Shown: in pieces, positions 1 through 17,118 of the stretch | How positions within the stretch are numbered: position 1 is the first letter of the stretch | How the letters are laid out: every line of letters starts with the position of its first letter | Assembly (NCBI RefSeq): GCF_000485595.1 | Contig: NW_014577307.1 | Span: 1 to 24,295 of the forward strand | From: Priapulus caudatus | Taxonomy: Eukaryota > Priapulida > Priapulimorpha > Priapulimorphida > Priapulidae | Length of the DNA stretch: 24,295 nucleotides | Reading direction: 5' to 3' | The notes under the pieces: generated by a model | Databases searched by the model: none | The model's input: only the letters and a program-made list of their open reading frames with translations | What the model was told of the DNA's origin: nothing | Made by a program: the position numbers and the translations under genes

Positions 1-99
1 TATACTAAGTCCTCTATATGAATTTTGCCGTAATGTTTATTCTCATCTTACTTAATTCATTAATGGCATCTTTTGAGACTCGCACGATTCGTACAGTCG

Positions 100-1295
100 G
101 GGACGCGGGGGTGAGGTTGGGAGGGAGCGTGGCCGTGCGTGCGTGGGCGTCGGATTGGGCAGTCCGTGCGTTCAACAGTGGGTCACGAAATTCTTAACTC
201 AGCGGTGGAAGTCGCGATCGTACGGTCACGATATTCGGAGACTCGGGCGGGGATACGTAAAGAACGAGTTGGGGATTTCGAACTAGGGGTTAAAGGTCAA
301 AGGTCAGAGACGGTGTAAAAGAAGGGGGAAGATTCCTCCTTACTTAAGGTATGAAGGAGGAAATGCCAGAATTGCGCCAAATCTAAACTCGGGACTGTCG
401 ACGCGATGAAGGCTGTGTGTAGTGCGTGTGTACTAGGATCTATGGTAGGAATTACCCATCACTGTGGCCAAAATTAGAGGTCACAGGTCAAAGGTCAAGG
501 GCACAGGGCAGATTTTAGACATTTTCTGAGGACATGGTCTGACGGAGCGAATTGAAAAACTTTTTGTTTCAGCGGTTACCTACATTTTTATGGCTTTATT
601 GAAAGGACCATGAAATGTACCTTCTGCTGACATGCGAAGAGTAATTGTCGGATAACCTTTTGACCCTCAGAGGAGGGTTTAAACATGATTTGTTTACTGT
701 CTGTTAGAAAGAATTTGACTGTCGGGTTTGCTAGTAGAATCATATACATGCCTGGATGTATGAGGCCTACAAGTCACAGTGAAATTTCAAGAAAGCTAAC
801 TTTGGTTGAGAGAAAGGTTTATGCTCCTTAAATCGTATAATTTCTATGGCATCTGTAACTGTCAGTATGTTACATGTAACGTATCCACTGCCAGTGCCAC
901 TGCCAGTGCATGTGGTGGTGTACTTGTGTAGTTTTTGCCTGCGTTAATGTTGACAGGTGGCAGCTCTCTATGCAGCCTGTAGGCTCCGTAGGTAAATGAG
1001 ATGAGTGCTTATACCTATTCTGTCTTGCAAAATAGTTGTTGCTACTACGTACGATGGGAGCTTTCCATCTTTAATCTGAAGACACTTAAACGAACACGCC
1101 ATCTCGTGGCAACTTTCATAAAACGATCCAAGAACATTCCTTTGAGAAGGTTCCTGATACCATCCTGTGCATTCCAATGTTCGGCGTGTATGTGAAGCAC
1201 ATTTGGACTAACAGGGTTTACTATGAATCCCACCACTCACCACAGAGTCACCGCAGTAGACGTTAGATGAGCGGCTGTCGCTCGCGGCACTTGTT
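100..1295. repeat. Long interspersed repeat, copy 1 (direct)
   Basis: The block matches 2815-4030 in the same orientation almost throughout. Shared landmarks include the GTCAAAGGTCA runs, GTGTAAAAGAAGGGGGAA, GACGGAGCGA, CCTCAGAGGAGGGTT, CATGCCTGGAT and the final GAT-GAG-GCTGTCGCT. The short open frames inside it show no known domain. Differences are mostly one- or two-base insertions and deletions. Positions 1-99 show nothing further. Confidence 0.8.
478..497 (+). promoter_or_regulatory. Triple AGGTCA direct repeat (DR1 type)
   Basis: Three AGGTCA half-sites at 478-483, 485-490 and 492-497 with one-base spacers. DR1 is the arrangement bound by RXR and HNF4-type nuclear receptors. A two-site DR1 also lies at 294-306. 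Function is not shown; the sites lie in a repeat. Confidence 0.35.
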
Positions 1296-2352
1296 GTAAT
1301 ACGCGGTACTCTGCTGGACGATCTGCAGCCACGGATATCTGCGCGAAGCGGCAGCAACGCTGCGCAGCGGTGACAATAAATTTTTATTCGGCTGCGCCTA
1401 TTTAGAAAAAATTTCGGCAGTGCCCTATGGGTATAGGATAAAGCCGTATAATCGGGTCAATTGAGGAGTTGTGGCCGAGTCCACAAGCCTTTCGACTATG
1501 CACGTAGGTCGAGAATAAATACAAGTGCTCGTAATTGCCTCGTTTGCTGGTCGGCGCGTTTGCTTTTCCTCTAGAAAGCGAGTTTGGCATTTCTTCCGTT
1601 TCACGCCCATGAATGTTATTTATCGTACATATGGCGTCCATAGATGGCGAGACGAGGAGCCGCTCTTCGAGGGTTTTCAAGGTATTTTCCACACAAGGAT
1701 CGGGATTCAGCTTAGACTGCTCCGCGGTCGAGAGTTCCACACGCGCACTAGCTATAACTTTAGTGTAGCGAAAGATACTGGCCGAGTTAAGGTCCGTACC
1801 AGTCTAGTGCAATCGTGACGTGCGATTCAAAATTACGCGGTAGCCATCTTAGTAACCACCCGACGTAGATTGCTAAGCCCGTTGATTGATGTTTGTTTAC
1901 ACTGAGAATTTCCCACTAGATGCGTATCTGGAAAAGCTCCCCGCCGCGCGTGGCGCCAGCAGCAGCAGCGTATGTGCTGCCAGAGCAGCAGTCCAGCCGA
2001 TGCATCTTAGTACCGCCCCCGATGGTCTGATGTTTCCGATGATCGACGTAATAGTCGAGCATGTAGTTTCGCATTTCATACATAGGCCATCGATGTTGCA
2101 TCATCGATATATCATGCCACGCATGTTGTAGTGCATACCCAAGTGTAAGGTTGTTCCATGTGAGAGGAATTCCATCGGTGAGACAACATTGAAATAGGCC
2201 TAGTCATCGTCTAGTTGTTACATAATGTTGTTCTTGACAGTGCCATGTGCGCGTTGAAGATGAAGAGATTTGTTAACATTTGTTACAAGGCAATAATAGT
2301 ATAGTGTCGAATTGATATATTATAGGAACAGTATTATATACCGACGGCCGGT
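1296..2352. other. Unassigned region
   Basis: No conserved protein is recognised. A 112-codon - strand frame (1740-1402, reading MELSTAEQSKLNPDPCVENT at its start) and a + strand frame at 1886-2131 are open, but neither matches a family I know or shows splice or start support. Confidence 0.4.
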
Positions 2353-2490
2353 GGTACCGAGTGATGCAAAATGGGCATTGCGACCACGACTGTCCGGGTA
2401 ACGCGAGTGATGAAAATCGCATTGCGCGCACGAGACCGTCGCGGGTACCGAGTGATCGAAATGGGTGCAGTGCAATGAGTGGTATTAACA
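2353..2490. repeat. Short tandem repeat, about 45 bp x 3
   Basis: Units start at 2353, 2397 and 2444, each beginning GGTA(C/A)CG and containing GAGTGATG-AAAT and GCATTGCG. The units are imperfect. Confidence 0.6.
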
Positions 2491-2812
2491 GCTGCGAAAT
2501 TCTGCACGATGAAACCAATGAAAAGCATGGCTAACACACTTCTTTCCATTGTGCTCCAACATAAAATTGTAGATACTCTAAATTCTAGCAATATATGCTA
2601 CAGCGCATGATCAATAGACAATTTATTCAATGGTGAAATTATGTCCAGGCTCCGCAAATCCATCTGTCTGGTAAATGCGAAAAGTACCACAGCCTACATA
2701 CATGCGATCATAATACACAGCGGCGTGCGTTTACAATGAAAAATTTCTTTAGTCAAAGCGTCGCGTTTTAGCTCATCTGACATAGTCAGATGGCAGCTTG
2801 TAGATCGCATGA

Positions 2813-2925
2813 TCGTCCGTCCGTCCGTGGGCCGTCCGGGCGTCCGTACCGTCCGTCCGTCCGGCGTCCGTCCGTCCGGCGTCCGTCCGTCCGTCCCGTC
2901 CGGGCGTCCGTTCCGTCGTGTCCGT
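2813..2925. repeat. GTCC-rich minisatellite
   Basis: Dense GTCCGTCC and GGCGTCCGTCC units at the 5' edge of repeat copy 2. The matching edge of copy 1 is only loosely similar (G/C-rich), so the array is expanded here. Confidence 0.85.
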
Positions 2926-4030
2926 CAACAGTTGGGCACAAATCTTAACCGCTCGACGTACGCACGAATATTCGCACATTGGGGGGTCGTCAAAAACGAG
3001 TTGGGATGTCGAAGCTGGGGTCAAAGGTCAAAGGTCAAGAGGTGTAAAAAGAAGGGGGAACATTCACGCCTTAACTAAAGGTATAGGGAAGGAAATGCAG
3101 AATTGCGGCACAAATCTAAACGGCTCGACCTAGGCTGCGTGATAGTCGGTTATAGCATCCTGGTAGGAAAAGCCCATCACTAGTGCGAAATTGGAGGTCA
3201 CAGAGTCAAAGGTCAATGGCAACAGGGCAGAATTTTAGACATTTCCTGAGTGACATGTCTGACGGAGCGATTGAAAAAAACTTTTTTGTTTCAGCGATAG
3301 ACCTAAGCATTTAGATGGCTTTATTGAAAGGACCACATGAAATTTACGCTTCTGCTGAATATGCGAAGAAGTAAGTGTGATAACCTTTTGACCTCAGAGG
3401 AGGGTTAACATGTGATTTGTTACTGTCTGTTAAGAAAGAATTTGAACTGCTGGGTTTGGCTAGTAGAGATCTATACATGCCTGGATTATGAGGCTAACAA
3501 GTCAGCAGTGAAGATTTTCAAAGCTAATTTAGTTGAAGAAGGTTTAGTGCATGCCTATAAATCGTATAAGCTAATTTATATGGCAATTCTGTGATTGTCC
3601 AGTATGTTTACATGTAACGGTAATGCCACTCGGCCAGTGTTGTGGTAACTGGTGGAGTTTTTGCCTTAATGGGTCCAAGGAGTGGCAAGCTCTTCTATTG
3701 CGCGACCTGTAGGCTTTGCGTAGGTAAATGGATGAGTGGTTACCTATCTGTCTTGCATGATAGTTGTTGCTGCTACGTAATGATGGAGCTTCCTCGTTAA
3801 TCTGAAGACCACTTAAACTGTAGCGCGCCATCTCGTGCAAACTTTCATAAGCGATCCCCAACGAACATATTTTTGAGAAAGTTCCTGATACATTCCTGTC
3901 ATGTCCACTGTTTTCGACATGTATGGAACACATTTGGGAGCAACAGGGTTTACTAAGAATCCAGCCACTCCACCACAGAGTCACCCGCAAGACGTAGATG
4001 AGGCGCTGTCGCTAATGCGGCAACTGTAGT
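2815..4030. repeat. Long interspersed repeat, copy 2 (direct)
   Basis: The second copy of the block at 100-1295. It also has an internal echo: GCACAAATCTTAACCGCTCG near 2935 and GCACAAATCTAAACGGCTCG near 3112, so part of it is a roughly 178-bp unit repeated twice. No coding capacity recognised. Confidence 0.8.
3018..3037 (+). promoter_or_regulatory. Triple (A/G)GGTCA direct repeat (DR1 type)
   Basis: GGGTCA, AGGTCA and AGGTCA with single-A spacers, the counterpart of the sites in copy 1. A looser set lies at 3195-3215. Confidence 0.35.
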
Positions 4031-9788
<5,758 letters not shown>

Positions 9789-10053
9789 CATCATATATGG
9801 AGAACATTCACAAGATTGTTGTTCCACTATGGGATGAACCCAGTCTCCACTATCCAAGCATCCAGCTACAAGGTTATGAAACTAGCCTACACGATGGCCA
9901 GTATTATGGAAGATTAGGTGGCAATCTCATACTCATTTGTATTTTTAATCATCACTGTCAATCTTATTACAATATTTAAAACGTGTTAAGGCATATCTTA
10001 CTGTCGTGACGTGTGTTGTAACACAAACAATGTTCGACTAGGAGCTAGTGTCC
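9789..10053 (+). other. SRM: SRM 3' UTR start
   Basis: Sequence after the TAG stop up to the first transposon. I see no AATAAA or ATTAAA here. The first ones on + are ATTAAA at 10486-10491 and AATAAA at 10802-10807, both inside inserted elements. Confidence 0.5.
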
Positions 10054-10057
10054 TTAA

Positions 10058-10440
10058 AGCCTAGGACACACTGTGCGATTTTCTACGTTGGCCGCTTGCG
10101 ATCGATGTAATACGATGGAATACGGTGCCGGGTCCGCGCGGTGTGTCCGGTCTCACGGCAGCGTATTTCGCACGCGATCCCATACGCCCGGCTGATCGCT
10201 CGCATTCAACATGTTGAATATTTCCGCGCGGTTTTTCATCGCTTGCGTACAGCGAACGCTCGAACGCGATTGTTTTTAGCAGCCAATCAAGTGTAGCAAC
10301 GAAAGCTAGGAAAGCCGTTTAGAGTGGTTGGACACCGTACAGTGTGTCCAGCTGTACGCGCAACTCGCACGGCGTTCTAAAATTGTGAGCGAGCATATAC
10401 GCTGCCGGGCAGCGTACAGAATTGCTAGTGTGTCCTAGGC
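10058..10440. mobile_element. TTAA-flanked TIR element A
   Basis: The ends are AGCCTAGGACACACT and the inverse of GCCTAGGACACACT, bounded by TTAA at 10054-10057 and 10441-10444. It is GC-richer than its surroundings and has no coding frame. TTAA target duplications are typical of piggyBac-like elements. Confidence 0.75.
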
Positions 10441-10813
10441 TTAAGGATACTCTCCACGTTGTGCACGGGTATTACTCTAGTGAAGATTAAACGTTTATTG
10501 GCGAATGAATCGAATCAATCGCTTGTTTTATTTATAGAGGAGATATATCTCTATGCTCAAGACAAACAATTTTATGAAATTTCCAGCACCTAATTATGTT
10601 ACCACACAAATTTTGAATTTTTATGTAAAAATGGTATTTTGGATATTTCTCAACTACCAGAAAGAGTGAGAATACAATATTTTTGCCACATGTTAAGCAC
10701 AATATGGACCAAAATAGTGCGTCAGGATTTTTCTTTAATTTTCATATTTGCCGAGAAAACTGGAAAAATCAAGTTGTGTGTTAAAATGGAAAATTTTAGC
10801 GAATAAAGAGGCA

Positions 10814-13512
10814 TCTAATATATATTTGAGTTCGTATGTATCTATGTATGTATGTATCTTCCCTATAGGCGGCCAAACCGCCCAAGCGATCTGGATGCAA
10901 TTTTCACAGGGCCATCTCTTATACCCGGGGAGTGTTCGTAGCTGAAAAAAACCTGCCAAACCGTCAAACTCACCAAAAAATCCGTGAAAAACCCCTCAAT
11001 TCGTCAATCTTCACACATTATCAGCACTGACTGTACAGTGCTGCCACAGAGAGAAAAATCGATTTCCTCATCTCATCCGGCTGCTGGTATTGTGAAACCG
11101 AAACCGGTACTAAAACAGAGCACAACCAGGATATATTTATGTGTCAGTGTGCGCGCAATGGCGGTGGCGTGTGTTTACAGTTGAAACGCTTCAAGTGCCT
11201 GTGGTTACGACTGCATTGTTTTATCAAGAGGCTTTGAAATGAGAAGTGCAACCCATTCGTACATGCTGTTACAATAACTTTTTCTTATTTACACCATATT
11301 ACTATTATGTTCCAGGGGTTCTACGTTGGGTTGTGCTGTCATATAAATGTCATACGTAACCGTTTTTTACCATGCTTATTATATGATTACACTGATTTGT
11401 AAATATTTATAGAGATTCACTATAGTTTAGTATGAGTATTATATAGTTTGAGAGGTTACGATTGCTCAAAACATCAACGCATAAAGACGCGTAAAGTGAG
11501 TAAACATATCTTTCTTATAATTACAAATTTCCCCCACTCGCTGGCCTGTCTGTATACTATATATCGACCTTTTTTTGATTCATGCTTACGATTATCAGAA
11601 ATCCATTGTACCATTCGAAAGCTATGCCTTTTNNNNNNNNNNNNNNNNNNNNNNNNNNNNNNNNNNNNNNNNNNNNNNNNNNNNNNNNNNNNNNNNNNNN
11701 NNNNNNNNNNNNNNNNNNNNNNNNNNNNNNNNNNNNNNNNNNNNNNNNNNNNNNNNNNNNNNNNNNNNNNNNNNNNNNNNNNNNNNNNNNNNNNNGAGAG
11801 AGAAAAGCATATATGAAAATGCAAAAGCTCAGCATGCCCGTACTCTAAGCAGACCACGTTGAGACCACAGTGAGGTTTCACTTTAGAGACGGTTATAAGA
11901 TTGAGGTATATGAGCGTACAGAGAGTCTCATCTCACCAGAGCATTAGCATGAGGCCTTACGATAGAGCCAAAGCGAAAAGGGCCCAAATACCACATCCGT
12001 CTGGCGCGGATACTTCATGCCCCAACATGATGTGAAGAACATTGTATATATTTGTACCGTTCTGAAATAATATACAGAATTTATACTTAAAAGCTGATGG
12101 CCTATATGCATTACAGTCGACGCACTGCACTTCTATCTAATATATATTTGAGTTCGTATGTATGTATCTTCCCTATAGGCGGCAAACCGCCCAAGCGATC
12201 TGGATGCAATTTTCACAGGGCCATCTCTTATACCGGGGAGTGTTCGTAGCTGAAAAAAACCCTGCAAACCGTCAAACTCACACAAAAATCCTGTGAAAAC
12301 CCCTGCATCATTGCTGGGTATTCTGAAACCGAAGCAATTTACTAAACACAGCACAACCAGGAGATGAGTAATTTCATTTCCCTCACCTCACGGACAGCTC
12401 TGGAATATGTGAAACCCGAAAACCAATAACTAAAACTAACCACACCAAGTCAAACCCAGTTAAAGGCAGAAAGCAAGACCAGAGGCAACCAGTTAGAGGT
12501 TAGGCACTCGTAAGAAGTTACCTGACTACACCTGAGGTTAGCTAAAACGCGTAACATAGTGAGTAAACATTCTTTATAATTCAAAATTTTTCCGCACTCG
12601 CTGGCCTGCCATCTGTTATACCCGCGCGGAGTGTTCGCTGTCACTGTCCAAAAAACTCTGTCACAACCGTCAATCACCGGAAGAAAATCCGTGAAACCAG
12701 TTTAATTTCTCAAATCTTCACAGACAATTCAGTCACTCCTGCACAGTGCTGCCACAGAAATCAGAAACCTATGAGTATTTCTTTGCCCTCACCTACATGT
12801 ATCTCATCAGCTGCCTGGTATTGTGAAAGCGAAACGAAACCGAAATCAATACTAAAACAGAGCATAACCAGGACCAGTTCAGAGGTACTACTCACTCCGA
12901 GTTCAGAGCTGAGTTTCAGTTGCTGCGATCTCAGAATGCATTGTACCATTCCAAAGCTATGCATTTTCTGATTCAATACAAAAATTTCTTAATTACAATG
13001 TGCATGGTTGCGCGCCAAGCATTCACTAGACAATATCCAGTGGACACAGACCCCACTCGCTGGCCTGTCTCTATCTAATATATATGGAATTTCTTTTATT
13101 CGTGGTACGATCTCACAATGTATAGCTGTACGTGGGGAGCTCAACAGTTCGATACGCCAGGAATCTCTACATATTTCCACCAGAGAATAACACGAAAAAC
13201 ATTGTTTATCAAGAGGCTTTGAAATGAAAAGTCCAACCCATTCGTACATGCTGTTATATAATAATAACTTTTTGTTATTTACACCATATTACTATTATGT
13301 CCCAGGGGTTCTAAGTTGGGTTGTGCTGTCATATAAATGTCATACGTAACAGTTTTTTCCCATGCTTATTATCTTATTAGACTGATTTCTAAATATTGAT
13401 ATTGTGTGCAATGTTATTGTCGATTTTTACCCAATGTTCCTATTGTGTCCCATTATTAGTAGTATGAATTAGTAGCACGATTTTACCCAGCGCAGCGGGT
13501 ACCCGCAGCTAG
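10814..13512 (+). mobile_element. Helitron-like non-autonomous insertion, internally duplicated
   Basis: Starts of the form TCTAATATATATTTGAG occur at 10814, about 12136 and about 13073. The right end has the hairpin GCGGGTACCCGC (13495-13506) followed by AGCTAG|T, the classic Helitron 3' end (hairpin then CTRR before T). Repeated modules inside: CTATAGGCGGC..ACCGCCCAAGCGATCTGGATG at 10864 and 12173; CTCGCTGGCCTG at 11537, 12596 and 13056; and TATCAAGAGGCTTTGAAATG at 11223 and 13207 continuing for about 190 bp. No Rep/helicase frame. Several partial copies appear nested or in tandem. Confidence 0.7.
11633..11795. other. Assembly gap (163 N)
   Basis: A run of N inside the Helitron-like region. 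Reading frames crossing it are meaningless. Confidence 1.
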
Positions 13513-13841
13513 TAACTAATAAAGTACGGCACTTAATAACAATCCCTGACGCACTTAAAATTAAATTAATCCGAGTTTTAATCACAGAGAAATATCCATT
13601 TATACATCGGCTACTATGTCAGAAATCGAAACGGAGAAATAAGCGTTTTTTATTTTCCACAATGAGTGACCGCCTGTGTGCAAAATGGGTGAACGTATGT
13701 GATATACCTATTGTTAGTACTTACTGCGACATATCCATGACTAACTGACACCACTAAATTGGTAAAATGTTCCATGCACCTTGAGAAATTCTGAGAAATT
13801 CCGAGGTGACCAACGCAAATTCATGCAAATGGCGCGAACCC

Positions 13842-14084
13842 TGACGTCACTGTCAACAAACGCGCGCCTTATGTAAGGTGCGTTGCGAGGTGTGAGAACT
13901 ATTTTAGGCTCTTGTGGGATACTTATTGGATCAGGGTAGTAGTACAGCTGTAGCAGGGTTGATGTTGATCAGGAGTAGATAATAGGGAATTCCCTATTAT
14001 CTACTCCTGATGTTGATGGATACTGGCTCAGTGAATATCGTGGAAATGCTGTTGTATCATGTGTCTGACGTAATAATGACGTCA
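13842..14084. promoter_or_regulatory. Two CRE palindromes (TGACGTCA)
   Basis: TGACGTCA occurs at 13842-13849 and 14077-14084, with an ATGCAAAT octamer at 13823-13830. They sit in the right part of element B and bracket the 44-bp palindrome. Binding is not shown. Confidence 0.35.
13968..14011. repeat. Perfect 44-bp palindrome
   Basis: 22-bp arms without a loop, centred on GGGAATTCCC. The arm sequence TTCCCTATTATCTACT recurs at 23105-23120, so it may derive from a dispersed element. Confidence 0.95.
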
Positions 14085-14566
14085 GCCGCTGCTTACTACA
14101 CATGTACGCAGGCAAGCAAAAACGCTCTGACGCTCTCGTCACATGTAATGTTATATGGAGAAATGAACATGCACATAGTGTTAGCCATCGAATAAAGTTA
14201 AAAACCAAAAATCGATGAAATTTCATTCACAACGTGGAGAGTATCCTTAATGGAATCATTAGTTTTTGTCCAAATTTATTTGAAAGTGTTAAGTTTATAA
14301 TAGGCATATATATATAGATGGTCTGTTTTTCATTGTTATGTTAACATGCAACTACAATTGCTTGCTTGAAGTGTTTGCATCCACATTTGAAATTGCCATT
14401 ATTCTGCCAAAAATTTATCATTTTAAACCTCAAATACATGGTGATAAAAAATTTCATGAAGTTGATTCTAAGTAACTATGTCAGCGTATTTTACTGGTCA
14501 TTTTCATTGTTAATATTAACATTTGACCATGACAACACCAAATACAACCAAATACAATGAATTTCT

Positions 14567-14582
14567 ATTAAAGACATTTATT
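14567..14582. terminator. Back-to-back poly(A) signals for convergent genes
   Basis: ATTAAA on + (14567-14572) and AATAAA on - (14577-14582) sit within 16 bp, between the SRM and TARDBP 3' ends. The - strand signal is the better candidate because A/C-rich sequence lies on the TARDBP side. Use by SRM would need a 3' UTR of nearly 5 kb running through transposons. Confidence 0.35.
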
Positions 14583-17087
14583 AAACCATGCTGAACATGT
14601 CACAATTGACAAGATCGAAAAAAAGGTGATAGAAAACACCTTTTTATGACATCAATAAGACTTGAGAGATCCACGATGTTTCAACAGCAAATACTTCCCT
14701 CTTAATATGTACTTACCTTTCTTAGTCATAGTAAAATGCAACCTTTTACATACCTATCACTGGCTTCGTCGTTCTATCTGTACATGGGGCACTGAAACAA
14801 ATGTACTTACTTGGTTGACCATGTTCACGTCACACCACGCGAGTCACAAAAAAAGAAAATTCAAATTGGACATGCATCAATCACACACCTTTGCAATACA
14901 CGCATCATGGAGTAGCTTACGTATCTGCCATGGACTACTGCTGCAGGTGCAGTGTCCCTGACAACACGAAGGATCATTTGTGCATACACACAACTATACG
15001 CAATGGCCTTCGGATAGTCAAACCCCGATGGAAAATAATTGGTCTGGCTTATGTTTAGGTCTGGTGTTTACCAAGTGTAAACTGAGAAGGAAACAACTTC
15101 AGGGTAAATTTTTTTGGTATCCCGCTGAGTGTTAGTGTACGTACGTTTACACCAGACCACACTCGTGTGAATCCGCCAAGACACTTGGCAGCATGACTGT
15201 GGAAACTAGCACTCCACGATACGCATACTGCTAACACCCAAAGTCACTCGCACTGCAACGCCAGCGACTTGTGCAAACGATACTCACATTCACAGCCATA
15301 TCACTCAGGTTCGCACGACCAGATATCTCAGTCTCCTCAAGATCGCTCCAAGAAGTAAACGCACGCGCACGCGCCCGCAAGAGCCTCACACAAAAACGCA
15401 ACCACACATACGTCAGTAGTTCCATTCGAAATGTTCTTTTATTAGGTCCAACACAACATACGTACATCACACACAATCCATCATCACCTGCATTCCAGCA
15501 TTTAATTACTGCCTACAACTTACGCTGGTGCAATCCGTACATAATCTCCTCATTACGCACACACTATTGCCAGTCATTCATTTCACACCAAAATTACAGG
15601 CAAATTACACAACAAACCACAGATTCTTTCACACAGGAAAACTTAAGTCAAAACATCTAATAGCAGCTCAATTAACCTCACTGCCAATCTTTCCCACACA
15701 AGCGTACCACACCAAACCGCACACTGTCAATCTGTCACTACGTGGGGCTTCGTTAACTGCACACTTCAATATCGGCCCCCCCGCTCTCAACATTTGCCAT
15801 CACAGGTGAAATGCAGCCCTCACTCGTCAAAACTAAAAACACGCATAACACCACACTCGCAACCAACTCTATGGTCCCTTACAGCTCGACAGCTCTCACA
15901 GTGCGGCATTCACTTTTCGTACCCGTACACTCTGTCACCGCCATCACAACCACACAGGCACTCCGGCCACTCCCAAAAATACAATTACGGTAAGTAAACA
16001 CAAGTTAAAATTTATACTGATTTATCAATGTTCAAAATTGTTCATGTAAGTTATCTCAGAAATCAAGTGGAATTATCAAGTGATCATATACATGAGCATT
16101 GATACTTCAGTAATAAATTGCAATTTGTATTTATTTATGACCCGTATCATTTTGTTTGTATAAATTGGCCAACATGCCTTTGGTCACAGCTCTAACACGA
16201 ATCACCTCGACATTTAAGAAAGATAGAACTACTATCTACACTAGTGTTCAGGTTAAACAAAAGAGAGATAAAGAAAGTGAAAGGTCATTCATTCACTTTT
16301 GTCACTCAGTCCAACTCAATCACGTAAAAAAGAATCGCACTCAAGATAATTCCCTTAACTAACAAACGACATCCAGAGAAATAGTACGACTAAGTGTGTA
16401 CATGTTACTTATCAACATGCGGATTTACACCTTGTGATCTGACCCCCATGCTAACTCCCAATAAAAAATTCAAATCAAACATTGGTCAACACGGCAAGTT
16501 GATGAGCAACATATGCACAGGAAAATTGCTAACCACACTGCATTGTCTTACACATTTCTCGTATAGCATTAAATCAACATGCAGGAAGTCATACAGTCAC
16601 TCTCTCTGAACAGGCCCACTTCACCAGCACTGAACTAGAAACACTATGTGAGTAAATTAGAGGAGACATAGTAGATTTTCCAGCTATTAACAGGTTTGAT
16701 ATCCATTAAGCATATAAACTAAAATTGAGAAAATAAACTGTGCTTTAAATAATTTCGAAAAATGCATTCACCTACGAATCATGACTTGGTGTCAGACAAA
16801 ACATAAATAACTAACGAACGTCCGATGTTTTCCCAATTACGCACATATCAAGATTCAGTCTCAAAACTAAGGTGTGCAACAGAGTAAGTAAAACACACAT
16901 TCTGCGCTAACCTCACTTGACAACTATGTACACGGCTTCAAAGAATGAACCATTTCTTAATCATGTTAAAATCCTTACAATAGCCACACTTACTCCACAC
17001 ACTCAGTACTTCTAACCTCCAAGCACAACCACTTGATTATTATTCTATCAGACTTATACATAAAGATGGTCATAGAAAGTCTATGTG

Positions 17088-17088
<1 letters not shown>

Positions 17089-17118
<30 letters not shown>
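17089..17118. repeat. (TC)n microsatellite in TARDBP 3' UTR
   Basis: About 30 bp of TC repeat with one TTT interruption. In the TARDBP transcript it reads as (GA)n, right after the UG-rich block. Confidence 0.9.

Larger units (their letters stand above)
10445..14246. mobile_element. TTAA-flanked TIR element B (piggyBac-like), with nested insertion
   Basis: The left end GGATACTCTCCACGTTGTG (10445-10463) is the exact inverse of 14228-14246. TTAA stands at 10441-10444 and 14247-14250. No transposase frame is visible. The Helitron-like insertion at 10814-13512 and the N gap occupy most of the interior. Confidence 0.8.

Noticed and set aside
2773-3133. Frames with RPSV/GRTD repeats
   Set aside because: They are translations of the GTCC minisatellite, not a gene.
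11448-11881. Open frames spanning the N run
   Set aside because: The middle is unknown bases translated as X; there is no evidence of coding.
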